Notes: generated by a model from the sequence alone, not told the origin. Positions 16,725 through 28,789 are shown, counted from the stretch's first letter. The stretch: DNA of 64,000 nucleotides from CAZOOK01 sp964581385 (GCA_964581385.1 CAZOOK010000002.1:194030-258029), one strand, 5' to 3'. A program made the numbers and translations.

Positions 16725-17644
16725 GCGCGGATGCCCGCGATACCTTGCGCACCCCGGGACTGCGCCTCGTACAACTGGCCAGGGCCCAAACCGCCGATCG
16801 CATAAACCGGCATTGTGGACACATCGATGATCCGCTCAAACCCTGCCCATCCGATTCCCACTGTCCCCGGATGCGTCGTCGTCTCGCGGATCGGTCCAAG
16901 CACTGCGAAATCGGCGCCCGCGCTGCCGGCCCTGACGAGTGCATCCGCACCGTGGACTGAAGCCGCGATCCATCCGTGGGGGCGGCTAGGACCTGCCTCC
17001 AGCATTCCCAGCCGCGCCTCGGTGACGTGCCAGCCTGCCACGCCCAGTTCCGTAACCAAGCCAGGCGCGCGATCCAGCATCAGTCCGATCCCACGACTCC
17101 GGCACGGCGCGGCCAACCGCCCCGCGAGCCGCGCATAGTCCGCATCATTAAGAGCGGGCTGGCGCAAGCGGAGCAGAGCTCCGCGCGGCAGGTTGTCGAG
17201 GCCGGCGAGCAGGAAATCTGCGGTAGCGTCCAGCGGCGTGAACACATAGTGCGCAGGCAGTATCAATGCCGCAACCGCCGGAACCACGGTCGGCAGCACA
17301 TCGAGTCCGGTCAATGCCGACGGCTTCATCCAGCGCAACGCCTGCCCTTCGCGCGATTCGGGCTGGCCGTCATAGCTGTCGATGCGCCAGGTATCGAGAG
17401 TGACCTTGCGATCACTGTACTCGTGCGTGAAACGGATCAGCCGCCGCGCTTCCCGCACGATCACGCCGAGTTCTTCCTGTAATTCCCGCCTCAACGCTTG
17501 CAGCGCCGATTCGCCGGGCTCGATCTTGCCGCCGGGAAACTCCCATTTGCCGGCTGCGACTTTACCTGCCGGCCGCTGCGCAATCAGAACCTTGCCATCG
17601 GCATCGACGAGGACGCCGCAGGCGACCGGGAGCAGCGGCTTCAG
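16658..17644 (-). CDS. Nudix hydrolase fused to a thiamine-phosphate-synthase (ThiE/TenI)-like domain; probable CTG start
   Basis: A two-domain protein of about 328 residues. The N-terminal part is a MutT-like Nudix hydrolase with a perfect Nudix box GX5EX7REUXEEXGU (G39 to G60 region, GKIEPGESALQALRRELQEELG), preceded by KWEFPGG. The C-terminal part is a ThiE/TenI TIM barrel, with HYVFTP, GWHVTEARL, AVLGPIRETTTHPG and PVYAIGGLG. No ATG, GTG or TTG exists between the upstream in-frame stop and a TTG inside the Nudix box. The best start is CTG at 17644-17642, overlapping the argJ stop as CTGA. The fusion is known in proteobacteria and is thought to combine nucleotide sanitisation with an uncertain TMP-synthase-like function. 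Confidence 0.85.
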   Translation of the reverse strand: MKPLLPVACGVLVDADGKVLIAQRPAGKVAAGKWEFPGGKIEPGESALQALRRELQEELGVIVREARRLIRFTHEYSDRKVTLDTWRIDSYDGQPESREGQALRWMKPSALTGLDVLPTVVPAVAALILPAHYVFTPLDATADFLLAGLDNLPRGALLRLRQPALNDADYARLAGRLAAPCRSRGIGLMLDRAPGLVTELGVAGWHVTEARLGMLEAGPSRPHGWIAASVHGADALVRAGSAGADFAVLGPIRETTTHPGTVGIGWAGFERIIDVSTMPVYAIGGLGPGQLYEAQSRGAQGIAGIRAYWSGSASSGDSGASVFSSGSA

Positions 17645-18861
17645 GTCCGGTACTCCGCGTTGATCTTCACGTAGTCATAGCTGAAATCGCAGGTCCACAC
17701 ATGACCGCTGGCGATGCCGCGACCAAGGTCGGCACGAATCGCAAATTCGGGCTTGGCGACGATGGCCGCGCCGCGCTCCTCGCGATAGTCCGGATGCGGC
17801 TCGCCACGCTCGATCAGCACCACGTCGTCAAGCGCGACGCGCACGCGGCCTGGATCGAGCCCGGTAACGCCCGCCTTGCCGATCGCCATCACGATGCGAC
17901 CCCAGTTGGCATCGCCGGCAAACATCGCAGTCTTCACCAGCGGCGAATTGGCGATCGAATAAGCCACCTGCCGCGCCTCGGCTTCATCGCGGGCGCCGGA
18001 CACCTCGACGCTGATGAACTTCGTCGCCCCCTCGCCGTCGCGTACGACCGCTTGCGCGAGTTCGATACACACCTCCGTGACGGCGCCGAGAATCGCTTCG
18101 AAATCGGGGTCGGTGACGCCAACATCCCGTACACCCACCTGCGCGGTTGCAAACAACACGCAGGAGTCGTTGGTGGAAGTATCGCTGTCCACGGTAACGC
18201 AGTTGAATGACTGCGCCACCGCACGCCGCAGCGCTTCGCGAGTCGCATCGTCGGTCAGCCGCGCATCGGTGCCGATGAACGCCAGCATCGTCGCCATATG
18301 CGGTTCGATCATGCCGACACCCTTGGCGATGCCGGTCACCGTCACTTCGCCCTGTGACGTCGCCACGCGCCGATTCGCGCCCTTAGGCACTGTATCGGTG
18401 GTCATGATCGTGTGAGCGGCATCGAGCCAGCCGTCGGCCCGCAGTGCGGACACGGCCGCCGGCATCGCGGCGGTCATGCGATCCACCGGCAGCTTCTGGC
18501 CGATCACGCCGGTCGAAAACGGCAGCACCGCTTCGGGAGAAACTCCAATCGCCCGCGCCGCTGCGGCTGTCGTCGCCTTCGCGTCCGCGATTCCCTGCGA
18601 GCCGGTGGCGGCATTGGCGTTGCCCGCGTTGACCAGCAGGCCACGGATCGGCGTGCCGGCGGCAAGCCGCTCGCGGCACACTTGTACCGGTGCCGCGGCG
18701 AACGCATTTTGCGTGAACACGCCGGCCACGCGCGTTCCCGCTGCCAGCTCGATCACCAGCAGATCCTTGCGGCCAGGTTTCTTGATCGCCGCTTCGGAAA
18801 AGCCAAGCCTTACTCCGCGAATGCCGGAGAGGTTCTCCGGAACCTTTAATTGAACAGGCAT
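17641..18861 (-). CDS. argJ: Bifunctional ornithine acetyltransferase / N-acetylglutamate synthase
   Basis: A 406-residue Ntn-type enzyme recycling the acetyl group in arginine synthesis. It moves acetyl from N-acetylornithine to glutamate, and in the bifunctional form also acetylates glutamate with acetyl-CoA. The self-cleavage site is in GVGMIEPHMATML, giving Thr191 as the new N-terminal nucleophile of the beta chain. TTDTVPKG and FNCVTVDSDTSTNDS are conserved active-site and substrate segments. The start MPVQLKVPENL is normal. The stop overlaps the proposed start of the Nudix-ThiE gene. secA lies upstream, after a 171-base gap with no clear signal. Confidence 0.97.
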   Translation of the reverse strand: MPVQLKVPENLSGIRGVRLGFSEAAIKKPGRKDLLVIELAAGTRVAGVFTQNAFAAAPVQVCRERLAAGTPIRGLLVNAGNANAATGSQGIADAKATTAAAARAIGVSPEAVLPFSTGVIGQKLPVDRMTAAMPAAVSALRADGWLDAAHTIMTTDTVPKGANRRVATSQGEVTVTGIAKGVGMIEPHMATMLAFIGTDARLTDDATREALRRAVAQSFNCVTVDSDTSTNDSCVLFATAQVGVRDVGVTDPDFEAILGAVTEVCIELAQAVVRDGEGATKFISVEVSGARDEAEARQVAYSIANSPLVKTAMFAGDANWGRIVMAIGKAGVTGLDPGRVRVALDDVVLIERGEPHPDYREERGAAIVAKPEFAIRADLGRGIASGHVWTCDFSYDYVKINAEYRT

Positions 18862-19032
18862 TGGTTTATGGAATCCATACAGTTGCAGATCTGCAGCCCG
18901 AGAGCCGGGATGACATCAAAATGTACGCGGCAATTCTAACGGGATAATTCCGCGGCATGCAGATGACGGGCACACACATTCCCATCCGCAATCCATCGCC
19001 ACCGCGAAGCCATCAACGGCAAAGGAATCCGC

Positions 19033-21819
<2,787 letters not shown>

Positions 21820-21892
21820 GAGCGGTGGCGATTTGAGGGCGCCGCTACCGGGCGCCACTTTTCTTAGATACAGGGGGACTATTATGCCTCGG

Positions 21893-21911
21893 CTCGGCTT
21901 TTCAAGCCGAG
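21893..21911 (-). promoter_or_regulatory. Hairpin in the secA leader
   Basis: An 8-base perfect stem (CTCGGCTT / AAGCCGAG) with a three-base loop lies between the M23 peptidase gene and secA, both read leftward. A TTGAAA spans its loop, with CATAAT close downstream on the same strand, but the spacing is too short for a good promoter. No T-run follows. It could end some peptidase transcripts or act in the secA leader. Confidence 0.4.
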
Positions 21912-21972
21912 TTCACCGAAAGTTCACGTTCGGGGAGATACGAACTGCGGGGAATACCAACTTAGGACGCGA

Positions 21973-22920
21973 TTAGCGCGCCGCTTCGATGTACTGCTCG
22001 GGATTGACCTGGGTGCCGTTCAGCAGGACTTCAAAGTGAACGTGCGGACCCGTGGACCGTCCGGTACTGCCCATCTTGGCAATGATCTGGCCACGGCGCA
22101 CGCGATCCCCGACATGCACCAGTACCCGTTCGTTATGCCCGTAGCGGGTGGCGTAACCATTGCCATGATTAACTTCAACCATGTCGCCGTAACCGTCATA
22201 GCCTTGTTCCTGCCCGGCTTTGGTGACGATACCGGAAGCAACCACCATTACGTTGGAGCCCTCGGCTGCGGCGAAATCGATACCGGGATGGTTGCTGCGC
22301 AGGCCGGTGAACGGATCAGTGCGCATACCGAATGGCGAGGTGATGTAACCGTCTGCGACCGGCCAGCCTGACGGCCGTACTTCCTTCTGCAAGCGGCTCG
22401 TCAGCAACAGATCCTCGAGAACGCGCATTTCACGCTCGCGATCGTTGAGTTTTTGCTCAAGACCGTCGAGGGACGCCAGCACATCGGACATGGCGCCTGG
22501 CGCGAGCGCCGCATCGCCGGCCGGAGCAGGACCACCGACGGGCGGCGGTTTATCGAAGCTGAATTCCGCCGGATCGATGTGCGCAACTGAGATCATGCGG
22601 CTGCCGGCGGCGTCCAAACGTATGACCTCGGCATTCAGCATGGCGATGCGCCGCGACAACGCGCGCGCATTTTCCTCAGCATTGGTTCGCGTCTGCACGA
22701 GATCCGCACGCTGACGCTGCAACTCGACGCTCCAGTCACCGGCCACACTCTGAGGCAATACACCGTCGGTGCCCGGACGTAACCAATAGCCGGCAGCGAA
22801 CAGGACGCAACCGAACACAGTCATTGCGGCAGCCAGCGGCAGCCAGATGCGCACGCTTCTGGGCTCAAGTTGGAGCCTCCAGGTGCGACCGCGCTTGTGA
22901 CTGATTAAAATGATTTCCAT
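21973..22920 (-). CDS. M23-family peptidoglycan endopeptidase (membrane-anchored)
   Basis: A 315-residue protein with a short cytoplasmic start, one transmembrane helix (about residues 28-48, WLPLAAAMTVFGCVLFAAG), a coiled-coil stretch (about 70-110 and 150-175) and a C-terminal LytM/M23 domain. The zinc and catalytic residues appear intact: HPGIDF (H211, D215), YGH (H262) and GPHVHFE (H293, H295). It therefore looks like an active endopeptidase rather than a degenerate EnvC/NlpD-type activator. The ATG at 22918-22920 (MEIILISHKRG) was preferred. A member of this family lies between secA and lpxC in several gammaproteobacteria. Confidence 0.9.
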   Translation of the reverse strand: MEIILISHKRGRTWRLQLEPRSVRIWLPLAAAMTVFGCVLFAAGYWLRPGTDGVLPQSVAGDWSVELQRQRADLVQTRTNAEENARALSRRIAMLNAEVIRLDAAGSRMISVAHIDPAEFSFDKPPPVGGPAPAGDAALAPGAMSDVLASLDGLEQKLNDREREMRVLEDLLLTSRLQKEVRPSGWPVADGYITSPFGMRTDPFTGLRSNHPGIDFAAAEGSNVMVVASGIVTKAGQEQGYDGYGDMVEVNHGNGYATRYGHNERVLVHVGDRVRRGQIIAKMGSTGRSTGPHVHFEVLLNGTQVNPEQYIEAAR

Positions 22921-22959
22921 TCCGCTTCCGACTCGTCCGGGGCTAAGCACCGGTGTTCA

Positions 22960-23274
22960 ATGCATCCCAAAACACCCACTTTCGCTGAGCACTTGAAGCT
23001 CCAGCGATCCAATCTGACCCGGTTGCTTGGTCGCGCCTCCCATTTGGCTGAGGCCGACAGCATCCTTCGCAATGTACTTGGTCCCCCTTTATCAAACCGG
23101 GTCCGCCTCGCCAACCTCCGCAACAAGGTTGCCGTCCTGCACACCGACTCCGGCGCGACTTCCACCCTGCTGCGATTCCGGCAACAGGAGCTTCTTGAAA
23201 TTCTCAACACGCAGGCTGGAATCGCATGCGATCGGGTTCTGATTAAAATCGACCCGTCGCTATTAAAACTTTAG
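22960..23274 (+). CDS. DUF721/DciA-like protein
   Basis: A 104-residue basic protein of the DUF721 family (DciA-related), recognised by LLGRASHLAEAD, VLGPPLSNRVRLANLRNKVAVLHTDSGATSTLLRFRQQELLE and the tail VLIKIDP. Full-length DciA loads the replicative helicase DnaB in many bacteria without DnaC. This is a short form covering the core domain, so the function is inferred. It is divergent from the M23 gene and opposite to the lpxC-side genes. The position between lpxC and the peptidase is conserved in related genomes. Confidence 0.75.
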   Translation: MHPKTPTFAEHLKLQRSNLTRLLGRASHLAEADSILRNVLGPPLSNRVRLANLRNKVAVLHTDSGATSTLLRFRQQELLEILNTQAGIACDRVLIKIDPSLLKL

Positions 23275-23481
23275 GGTCGGAGTGTAATCACACCCTTCTG
23301 ATGCATGCAACCATACGAAACCCTTAAGGAATTCCATCGGACCGATCAGCGGTAGCCTTGAACCGACCGCCGACTATTGGGTTGAACAAGTCGATGAGTT
23401 ACGCAATCCGAGTGCCAGTTGGCGCGAATAAATAAGGATAGATAGGGCCGTTGGACCCCGCATCAGAGCGCTGAACTTTAT

Positions 23482-23500
23482 GCCTGAGGGAGCCTCAGGC
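23482..23500 (-). terminator. Terminator-like hairpin at the lpxC stop codon
   Basis: A perfect 8-base stem GCCTGAGG / CCTCAGGC with a three-base loop overlaps the lpxC TGA. It is followed on the - strand by ATAAAGTT, a weak T-rich tail. It probably ends the dcw-lpxC transcription unit. In the 220 bases beyond it, up to the DUF721 gene, I see no gene or clear signal. Confidence 0.5.
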
Positions 23501-24412
23501 CAGCGCGGCGACCGGCTTTTGATAGCCCATCGAGGGCGCCAGTTCTTCGTCTTCAAACACCGCCAGCTCCCACGCCGCACGATCCGCGAGCAGCGCGCGC
23601 GCCAGCATATTGTTGAGACCGTGCCCAGACTTGAAGGCGATGTAGTTGGCAAGCAGGGGATGGCCGAGCAGATAGAGATCGCCGACTGCGTCGAGAATCT
23701 TGTGGCGGACGAATTCGTCCTCGTAGCGCAAGCCTTCGCGGTTCAGCACGCGGAACTCGTCGACTGCGACGGCGTTTTCCAGGCTGGCACCCAGCGCCAG
23801 CTGGCGGCCACGCAGAAACTCAAACTCTTTCATGAAGCCAAAGGTGCGGGCACGGCTAACTTCGCGGATATAAGCAGGCGTCGAAAACTCCAGCGCCGCC
23901 TGCTGACCGGATGCACGGATCAGCGGATGCTGGAAATCGATCGAGAAATTCAGCCGGAACCCTCCGTAGGGTTCAAGTCGCGCCCACTTGTCGCCGTCCT
24001 GCACTTGCACGGGCTGCTTGACGCGGATGAACCGCTTCGGCGCCGACTGCTCGTGCAAACCAACTGACTGCAACAGAAACACGAATGGCGCGGAACTGCC
24101 ATCCATGATCGGCACCTCGGGCGCCGACAATTCGACGACCGCGTTATCGACACCGAGACCGGCAAACGCGGACATCAAATGCTCAACGGTCGCGATCTTC
24201 ACGCTGTCCTGCACCAGCGTGCTGCACAGCGTGGTTTCGCCAATCAGCGCGGCTTGCGCCGGCACGTCGACCGGGGGCGAAAGGTCGACGCGCCGGAACA
24301 CGATACCCGTGTCGGGGCCGGCGGGCAGTACCGACATGTAAACACGCTGACCACTGTGCAAACCGATACCGCGGGCGCGAATCGGATGGCGCAAGGTGCG
24401 TTGCTGGATCAT
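23495..24412 (-). CDS. lpxC: UDP-3-O-acyl-N-acetylglucosamine deacetylase LpxC
   Basis: The 305-residue zinc deacetylase catalysing the committed step of lipid A synthesis. Zinc ligands are visible: His78 in ATVEHLMSAF, and His and Asp in RHKILDAVGD (about 237 and 241). The general acid-base His lies in SGHGLNN near residue 264. It starts MIQQRTLRHPIRARGIGLHSG, as in other LpxC proteins. It follows ftsZ after 97 bases, as usual at the end of the dcw cluster. The C-terminal PSMGYQKPVAALA is somewhat variable. Confidence 0.97.
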   Translation of the reverse strand: MIQQRTLRHPIRARGIGLHSGQRVYMSVLPAGPDTGIVFRRVDLSPPVDVPAQAALIGETTLCSTLVQDSVKIATVEHLMSAFAGLGVDNAVVELSAPEVPIMDGSSAPFVFLLQSVGLHEQSAPKRFIRVKQPVQVQDGDKWARLEPYGGFRLNFSIDFQHPLIRASGQQAALEFSTPAYIREVSRARTFGFMKEFEFLRGRQLALGASLENAVAVDEFRVLNREGLRYEDEFVRHKILDAVGDLYLLGHPLLANYIAFKSGHGLNNMLARALLADRAAWELAVFEDEELAPSMGYQKPVAALA

Positions 24413-24509
24413 CGGGGGAGCTGCCTCGGAGCCTTTGGGGGAAAGGTCGACATAACTATTTGATCTCCTAGGATACCAAAGAGTTTCCAGGCCCGGGGCA
24501 AGCCATCGG

Positions 24510-25742
24510 TCAGTCCGCCTGTGCGCGCAGAAACGCCGGGATGTCCAGCAAGTCCTCGTTCAGCTCGTCCAGGCTATGCGTCGCCGCCTGCCGCTGACGC
24601 AGAAAGGTCGGTGTATCGAGCTGGCGCGGATTCATTGCGCTCGGTTCGGCACGTTCGGTCCGCGCGAACGGCGTTACCACCGCCGCTGTCGGCTTGCGCA
24701 TGCCATGTGTCGCCAACACCGACGTCAGCGAGCTCTGCACGGTCTCTTTCACCCCCTTGCCCTTGATGCCTTCGAGACCGGTCGCGACCACCGTCACCCG
24801 CAGCTCGCCGTTGAGGTTCGGATCAAAGGAGGTGCCGGACTTCATGTCCGCATCGCCCGATGCGATCTCGTTGATGCGTTCGTTGATCATTTCCAGCTCA
24901 TCGAGCGTGAGCGTGTCATCACAGGTGATGTTGATGAGTATGCCGCGCGCGCCGGACAGCTCCAGATCGTCGAGCAGCGGGCTCGACAGCGCCGCTTCCA
25001 CCGCACGTTTCGCGCGATCCTCGCCACTCGCCGAGCCGAGGCCCATCATGGCCATGCCGCGGTTGGCCATGACGGTGCGCACATCGGCGAAATCGACGTT
25101 GATCATGCCCGGACGCGTGATCAGATCGGAAATACCCTGCACCGCATTCTGCAGCACGTCGTTCGCCGCCTTGAAGCCGCTGAGCAGCGTCACTGCGCCG
25201 CCAAGCACCATACGCAGCTTTTCGTTCGGGATCAGGATCAGCGAATCGACATGCTGCTGCAGCTGCTGGATCCCTTCCATCGCGACGCTGAGACGCTTCT
25301 TGCCTTCGTGCGGGAACGGCTTGGTCACCACCGCGACCGTGAGAATGTCGAGCTCCTTGGCAATCTGCGCAATCACAGGCGTCGCCCCGGTGCCGGTGCC
25401 GCCGCCCATGCCGGCGGTAATGAACAGCAGGTCGGTGCCTTCCAGCATCTCGCGGATGCGATCGCGATCCTCTTCCGCCGCCTCGCGGCCGACGCGCGGA
25501 TCGGAGCCCGCGCCGAGACCGCGCGTCACCGCCGCGCCCAGTTGCAGTTGATGGTTCGGCACGCACTTTTCGAGGTGCACGCGATCCGTGTTCGCGCAGA
25601 TGAACTCCACGCCCTGAATACTGGCCTGCGCCATCTGGTTGACGGTATTGCAGCCGCCGCCGCCGACGCCGATGACGCGAATCACCGCTTGCTTGCAGTG
25701 CCCGTCGACCAGTTCAAACATTTCCGATGTCATGCCCGCCAT
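24510..25742 (-). CDS. ftsZ: Cell division GTPase FtsZ
   Basis: The 410-residue tubulin homologue that forms the Z ring. The GTP-binding tubulin signature GGGTGTG is at 113-119, with IGVGGGGCNTVNQM near the N-terminus and the T7-loop region NVDFADVRTVM. The conserved C-terminal peptide LDIPAFLRAQAD, which binds FtsA, ZipA and ZapD, follows a linker of about 55 residues. A strong GGAGGT lies before the ATG. It sits 67 bases after ftsA and is the first non-overlapping junction at this end of the coupled cluster. Confidence 0.98.
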   Translation of the reverse strand: MAGMTSEMFELVDGHCKQAVIRVIGVGGGGCNTVNQMAQASIQGVEFICANTDRVHLEKCVPNHQLQLGAAVTRGLGAGSDPRVGREAAEEDRDRIREMLEGTDLLFITAGMGGGTGTGATPVIAQIAKELDILTVAVVTKPFPHEGKKRLSVAMEGIQQLQQHVDSLILIPNEKLRMVLGGAVTLLSGFKAANDVLQNAVQGISDLITRPGMINVDFADVRTVMANRGMAMMGLGSASGEDRAKRAVEAALSSPLLDDLELSGARGILINITCDDTLTLDELEMINERINEIASGDADMKSGTSFDPNLNGELRVTVVATGLEGIKGKGVKETVQSSLTSVLATHGMRKPTAAVVTPFARTERAEPSAMNPRQLDTPTFLRQRQAATHSLDELNEDLLDIPAFLRAQAD

Positions 25743-25809
25743 TGCTGAACCTCCAATTTAGTTACGCCTGGTTACGTCCGATCAACCCACGCCGCCCCCG
25801 ACGCGGGAC

Positions 25810-27048
25810 TCAAAGCTGGCCGGTAAGCCAACCTTTCACCTTGCCCACAAACTGCCCGACGTTATGCAGGCCGCTGCCCGGCGCGTGCGACTGCGTGCCG
25901 CGCTGCGCGCGCGCATACAGCAGCAGGCCTACCGCGACCGAATAGATCGGGCTCTTCGTGACCTCCTCGATACCTTCCACCTGGTGCGGCACACCGAGCC
26001 GCACCGGCACTTCAAACACCTCTTCCGCCAGCTCCAGCGCGCCCGGCGCCAGCGCCGCACCCCCGGTGAGGACCACGCCGCCGGCGATGAGCTCATATGC
26101 GTCCGCACGATGCAGTTCCTTGCGCACGTAGCGGAATAGTTCCTCGTAGCGCGGCTTCATGACCTCGGTCAGCATGTGCCGAGACAGGCGCCGAACCGGG
26201 TTGTCGCCTACGCTCGGCACGTCGATCGGCGTGTCGAAGTCGATCAACTGCGGCAGGGCACAGCCGTGCTTGAGTTTGATTTCCTCGGCATTCGGCGGGG
26301 GTGTGCGGAACGCGACCGCGATGTCATTGGTAACCTGATCGCCACCGATCGGCAGTACCGCCGTGTGGCGGATCGAACCACCCTGGAACACCGCGATGTC
26401 GGTCGTGCCGGCGCCGATGTCGATCACCGCGACACCGAGCTCGCGCTCATCCGGCCCCAGTACCGCTTCCGCCGACGCCAGATGCGGCAGCGCCAGCTTT
26501 TCGACCGTGAGCCCACAGCGCTCGACGCACTTGTAGAGGTTCTGCGCAGCGCTGACCGTGCCGATGACGATATGCACCTTGCACTCCAGCCGCACCGCGC
26601 TCATGCCGATCGGATCGTGGATTCCTTCCTGGCCGTCGACGATGAATTCCTGCGGCACCACATGCAGGATCTGCTGGTCGGCCGGAATCGCGACGGCGCT
26701 TGCCGCCTCGATCACGGCATCGACGTCGCGCTGCGTAACCTCGCGATGACGGATCGGCACCACGCCGATCGAATCGCGACTCTTGATATGGCTGCCGGTG
26801 ATGTTGACATAGGCCGAACGCACACGGCAGTTGGCCATCAACTCCGCCGCCTCCACCGCACGACGGATCGATTCGACAGTGGCCTCGATGTTGACGACCA
26901 CGCCGCGGCGCAAGCCGCGCGATGCCTGCGAGCCGAAGCCAACGACGCGCAATTTGCCCTCTTCGGTGATTTCGCCGATCAGGGCGACGACTTTCGACGT
27001 ACCGACGTCGAGGCTGACCAGATATTCCGGCGACGTGCGACGACTCAT
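25810..27048 (-). CDS. ftsA: Cell division protein FtsA
   Basis: A 412-residue actin-like protein that tethers FtsZ filaments to the membrane. ATP-binding segments are VSLDVGTSKVVALIGE, VIDIGAGTTDIAVFQGG and GVVLTGGAALAPG. The C-terminal amphipathic membrane-targeting helix is FVGKVKGWLTGQL. The ATG overlaps the ftsQ stop (ATGA), indicating translational coupling. Confidence 0.98.
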   Translation of the reverse strand: MSRRTSPEYLVSLDVGTSKVVALIGEITEEGKLRVVGFGSQASRGLRRGVVVNIEATVESIRRAVEAAELMANCRVRSAYVNITGSHIKSRDSIGVVPIRHREVTQRDVDAVIEAASAVAIPADQQILHVVPQEFIVDGQEGIHDPIGMSAVRLECKVHIVIGTVSAAQNLYKCVERCGLTVEKLALPHLASAEAVLGPDERELGVAVIDIGAGTTDIAVFQGGSIRHTAVLPIGGDQVTNDIAVAFRTPPPNAEEIKLKHGCALPQLIDFDTPIDVPSVGDNPVRRLSRHMLTEVMKPRYEELFRYVRKELHRADAYELIAGGVVLTGGAALAPGALELAEEVFEVPVRLGVPHQVEGIEEVTKSPIYSVAVGLLLYARAQRGTQSHAPGSGLHNVGQFVGKVKGWLTGQL

Positions 27049-27833
27049 TTCCGCGCTCCCTTGGTGCGTGGCACATCCGTCGCCGTGGTACTGCCGTCAC
27101 GCCAGCCGACCGCGAAGCCGTTCGTATAGCGCAGATCGATATAAGCGACGCTGTCCATGCGCGACGCGAGGCTGCGCGCGACAGCGCCGTTCAGCAGCGG
27201 CGCCTGCGTCACCGGATCGTCCTTGCCAAGGCGCAGCGAGACGCCGGTACGCGCCTGCGCGGTCCATTCGCCGCGTGCATCCAGCGCGAGGCCGGACAGC
27301 GCCAGCGGACCGTCGGCCAGCGCAGCGGACAGTTGCGCATAGCTCTGGCGAACTTCGTCGACGCGCGCTTCCGGACCGGCAAGCTGTGGCAGGGATATCG
27401 TGTCGGCGCCGGCAAGATCAGCGGCCGGTGGCGTGTACACGCGGCCCTCGCTGTCGAGCAAGGAGCGCTCGTCCCAGCGTGCGGCAGGTTGGCGCTCGAT
27501 GACATTGATCGCTACCGCATCCGGCCATTCGCGCGAAATACGTGCATGTGCAACCCACGGCAGCGCTTCGACATGCGTGCGGATCGCGGCGAGATCAAGG
27601 TCGAAAAACCGCGTACCCGGCTGAATATTGGCGACCGCGGCGATTCGCGTCGCGTTCAGATGTCCAAAGTGTCCGTCGATGCGGATGCGGGTCACCGGCC
27701 GGTTCGCGTAAGGCGCGATCTGCACCGTCGCCACCGCGACCGCAAGCAAAGCGGTAAGTCCGGCCAGCAGACGCGGCACGATCCACGGAATACGAAGTTC
27801 GTATTCGCCAATCGCAATCGATTCCGCATTCAT
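27045..27833 (-). CDS. ftsQ: Cell division protein FtsQ
   Basis: A 262-residue bitopic protein of the FtsQBL divisome complex: a short cytoplasmic tail, one membrane helix (WIVPRLLAGLTALLAVAVATV, about residues 15-35, hydrophobic part), a POTRA domain beginning ITRIRIDGHFGHLNA-like (VTRIRIDGHFGHL) and a periplasmic beta domain. RFFDLDLAAIRTHVEALPWVA is the usual POTRA end. The start MNAESIAIGEYELR overlaps the ddlB stop by one base (TAATG). Confidence 0.95.
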   Translation of the reverse strand: MNAESIAIGEYELRIPWIVPRLLAGLTALLAVAVATVQIAPYANRPVTRIRIDGHFGHLNATRIAAVANIQPGTRFFDLDLAAIRTHVEALPWVAHARISREWPDAVAINVIERQPAARWDERSLLDSEGRVYTPPAADLAGADTISLPQLAGPEARVDEVRQSYAQLSAALADGPLALSGLALDARGEWTAQARTGVSLRLGKDDPVTQAPLLNGAVARSLASRMDSVAYIDLRYTNGFAVGWRDGSTTATDVPRTKGARK

Positions 27834-28789
27834 TATTCGTTCTCCACGAAAGTCGTTTCCAGCAGCGCCCAGCACAAATCCTCGTAGCTCATTCCGGCCG
27901 CGCGTGCGGCCATCGGCACCAGGCTGTGCGAGGTCATACCCGGCACCGTGTTGATTTCCAGCAGCCACGGTTTGCCTTGCGCGTCGAGCATGAAATCGAC
28001 GCGCCCCCAGCCGCGGCCGCCGACCAGTTCGAACGCGCGCGCGCAGATCACGCCCAGTTCGGCTTCATGCGACGGCACTAGCCCGGCCGGGCAGTGATAG
28101 CGGGTGTCGTCCGACAGATACTTCGCCTGATAGTCGTAAAATTCCGACGCCGGTTCGATGCGGATCAGCGGCAGCACTTCGCCATCCACGATCGCGCAGG
28201 TGTATTCGTCGCCGGCGACGAAACGCTCGGCGAGCACGTCGCGGTGACCTGGCCGGTTGGCATCGCCGCCGCTGGCAATGCGGAATGCGCTGAACTGCTC
28301 GGCCTCGCTTTTGACCTTGGTAATGCCGACGCTCGAACCTTCCGCCGCCGGCTTCATGAACAACGGCAGACCCAGCGTCTGGTGGGCGCGCGCCGCATCG
28401 GCATCGCTCTTCAATTGCAGATAGTCCGGCGTCGGCAGACCTTCCGCCTTCCACATACGCTTGGTGCGCAGCTTATCCATCGCCAGCGCGCACGCAAGCA
28501 CGCCACTGCCGGTGTATGGAACACCCTGCAAATCCAGCACGGCTTGCACCGTTCCGTCCTCGCCGCCGGTGCCGTGCAGCACGTTGAAGACGCGATCGAA
28601 GCCCTTCTGAGCGAGTGTGAGAATGGCGTCCCGGTCGGCATCGACTGCAGTGACATTGACCCCACGCGCGCGCAACGCATTGAACACGCCCTGTCCGCTC
28701 CAGAGCGAGACTTCGCGTTCCGACGACCAGCCGCCCATAAGCACCGCAACGCGGCCGAAATCAGCGGGATTGGTGATGCGCCTACGCAT
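27833..28789 (-). CDS. ddlB: D-alanine--D-alanine ligase
   Basis: A 318-residue ATP-grasp ligase making D-Ala-D-Ala for peptidoglycan. It shows VAVLMGGWSSEREVSLWSG, NVLHGTGGEDGTVQ, GLPLFMKPAAEGSSVGITKV, and metal and substrate residues in GRVDFMLD...PWLLEINTVPGMTSHSLVP. The ATG at 28789 (MRRRITNPADFGRV) has a GGAGGG ribosome site. The frame is open further upstream, but only across the heptamer array in the murB-ddlB gap. The 117-base gap to murB is the only sizeable break in an otherwise overlapping gene chain. Confidence 0.97.
   Translation of the reverse strand: MRRRITNPADFGRVAVLMGGWSSEREVSLWSGQGVFNALRARGVNVTAVDADRDAILTLAQKGFDRVFNVLHGTGGEDGTVQAVLDLQGVPYTGSGVLACALAMDKLRTKRMWKAEGLPTPDYLQLKSDADAARAHQTLGLPLFMKPAAEGSSVGITKVKSEAEQFSAFRIASGGDANRPGHRDVLAERFVAGDEYTCAIVDGEVLPLIRIEPASEFYDYQAKYLSDDTRYHCPAGLVPSHEAELGVICARAFELVGGRGWGRVDFMLDAQGKPWLLEINTVPGMTSHSLVPMAARAAGMSYEDLCWALLETTFVENE

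Noticed and set aside
23275..23480. A gene remnant downstream of the DUF721 gene, ending WVEQVDELRNPSASWRE
   Set aside because: About 49 codons without a start codon or recognisable family; too short to call a pseudogene.
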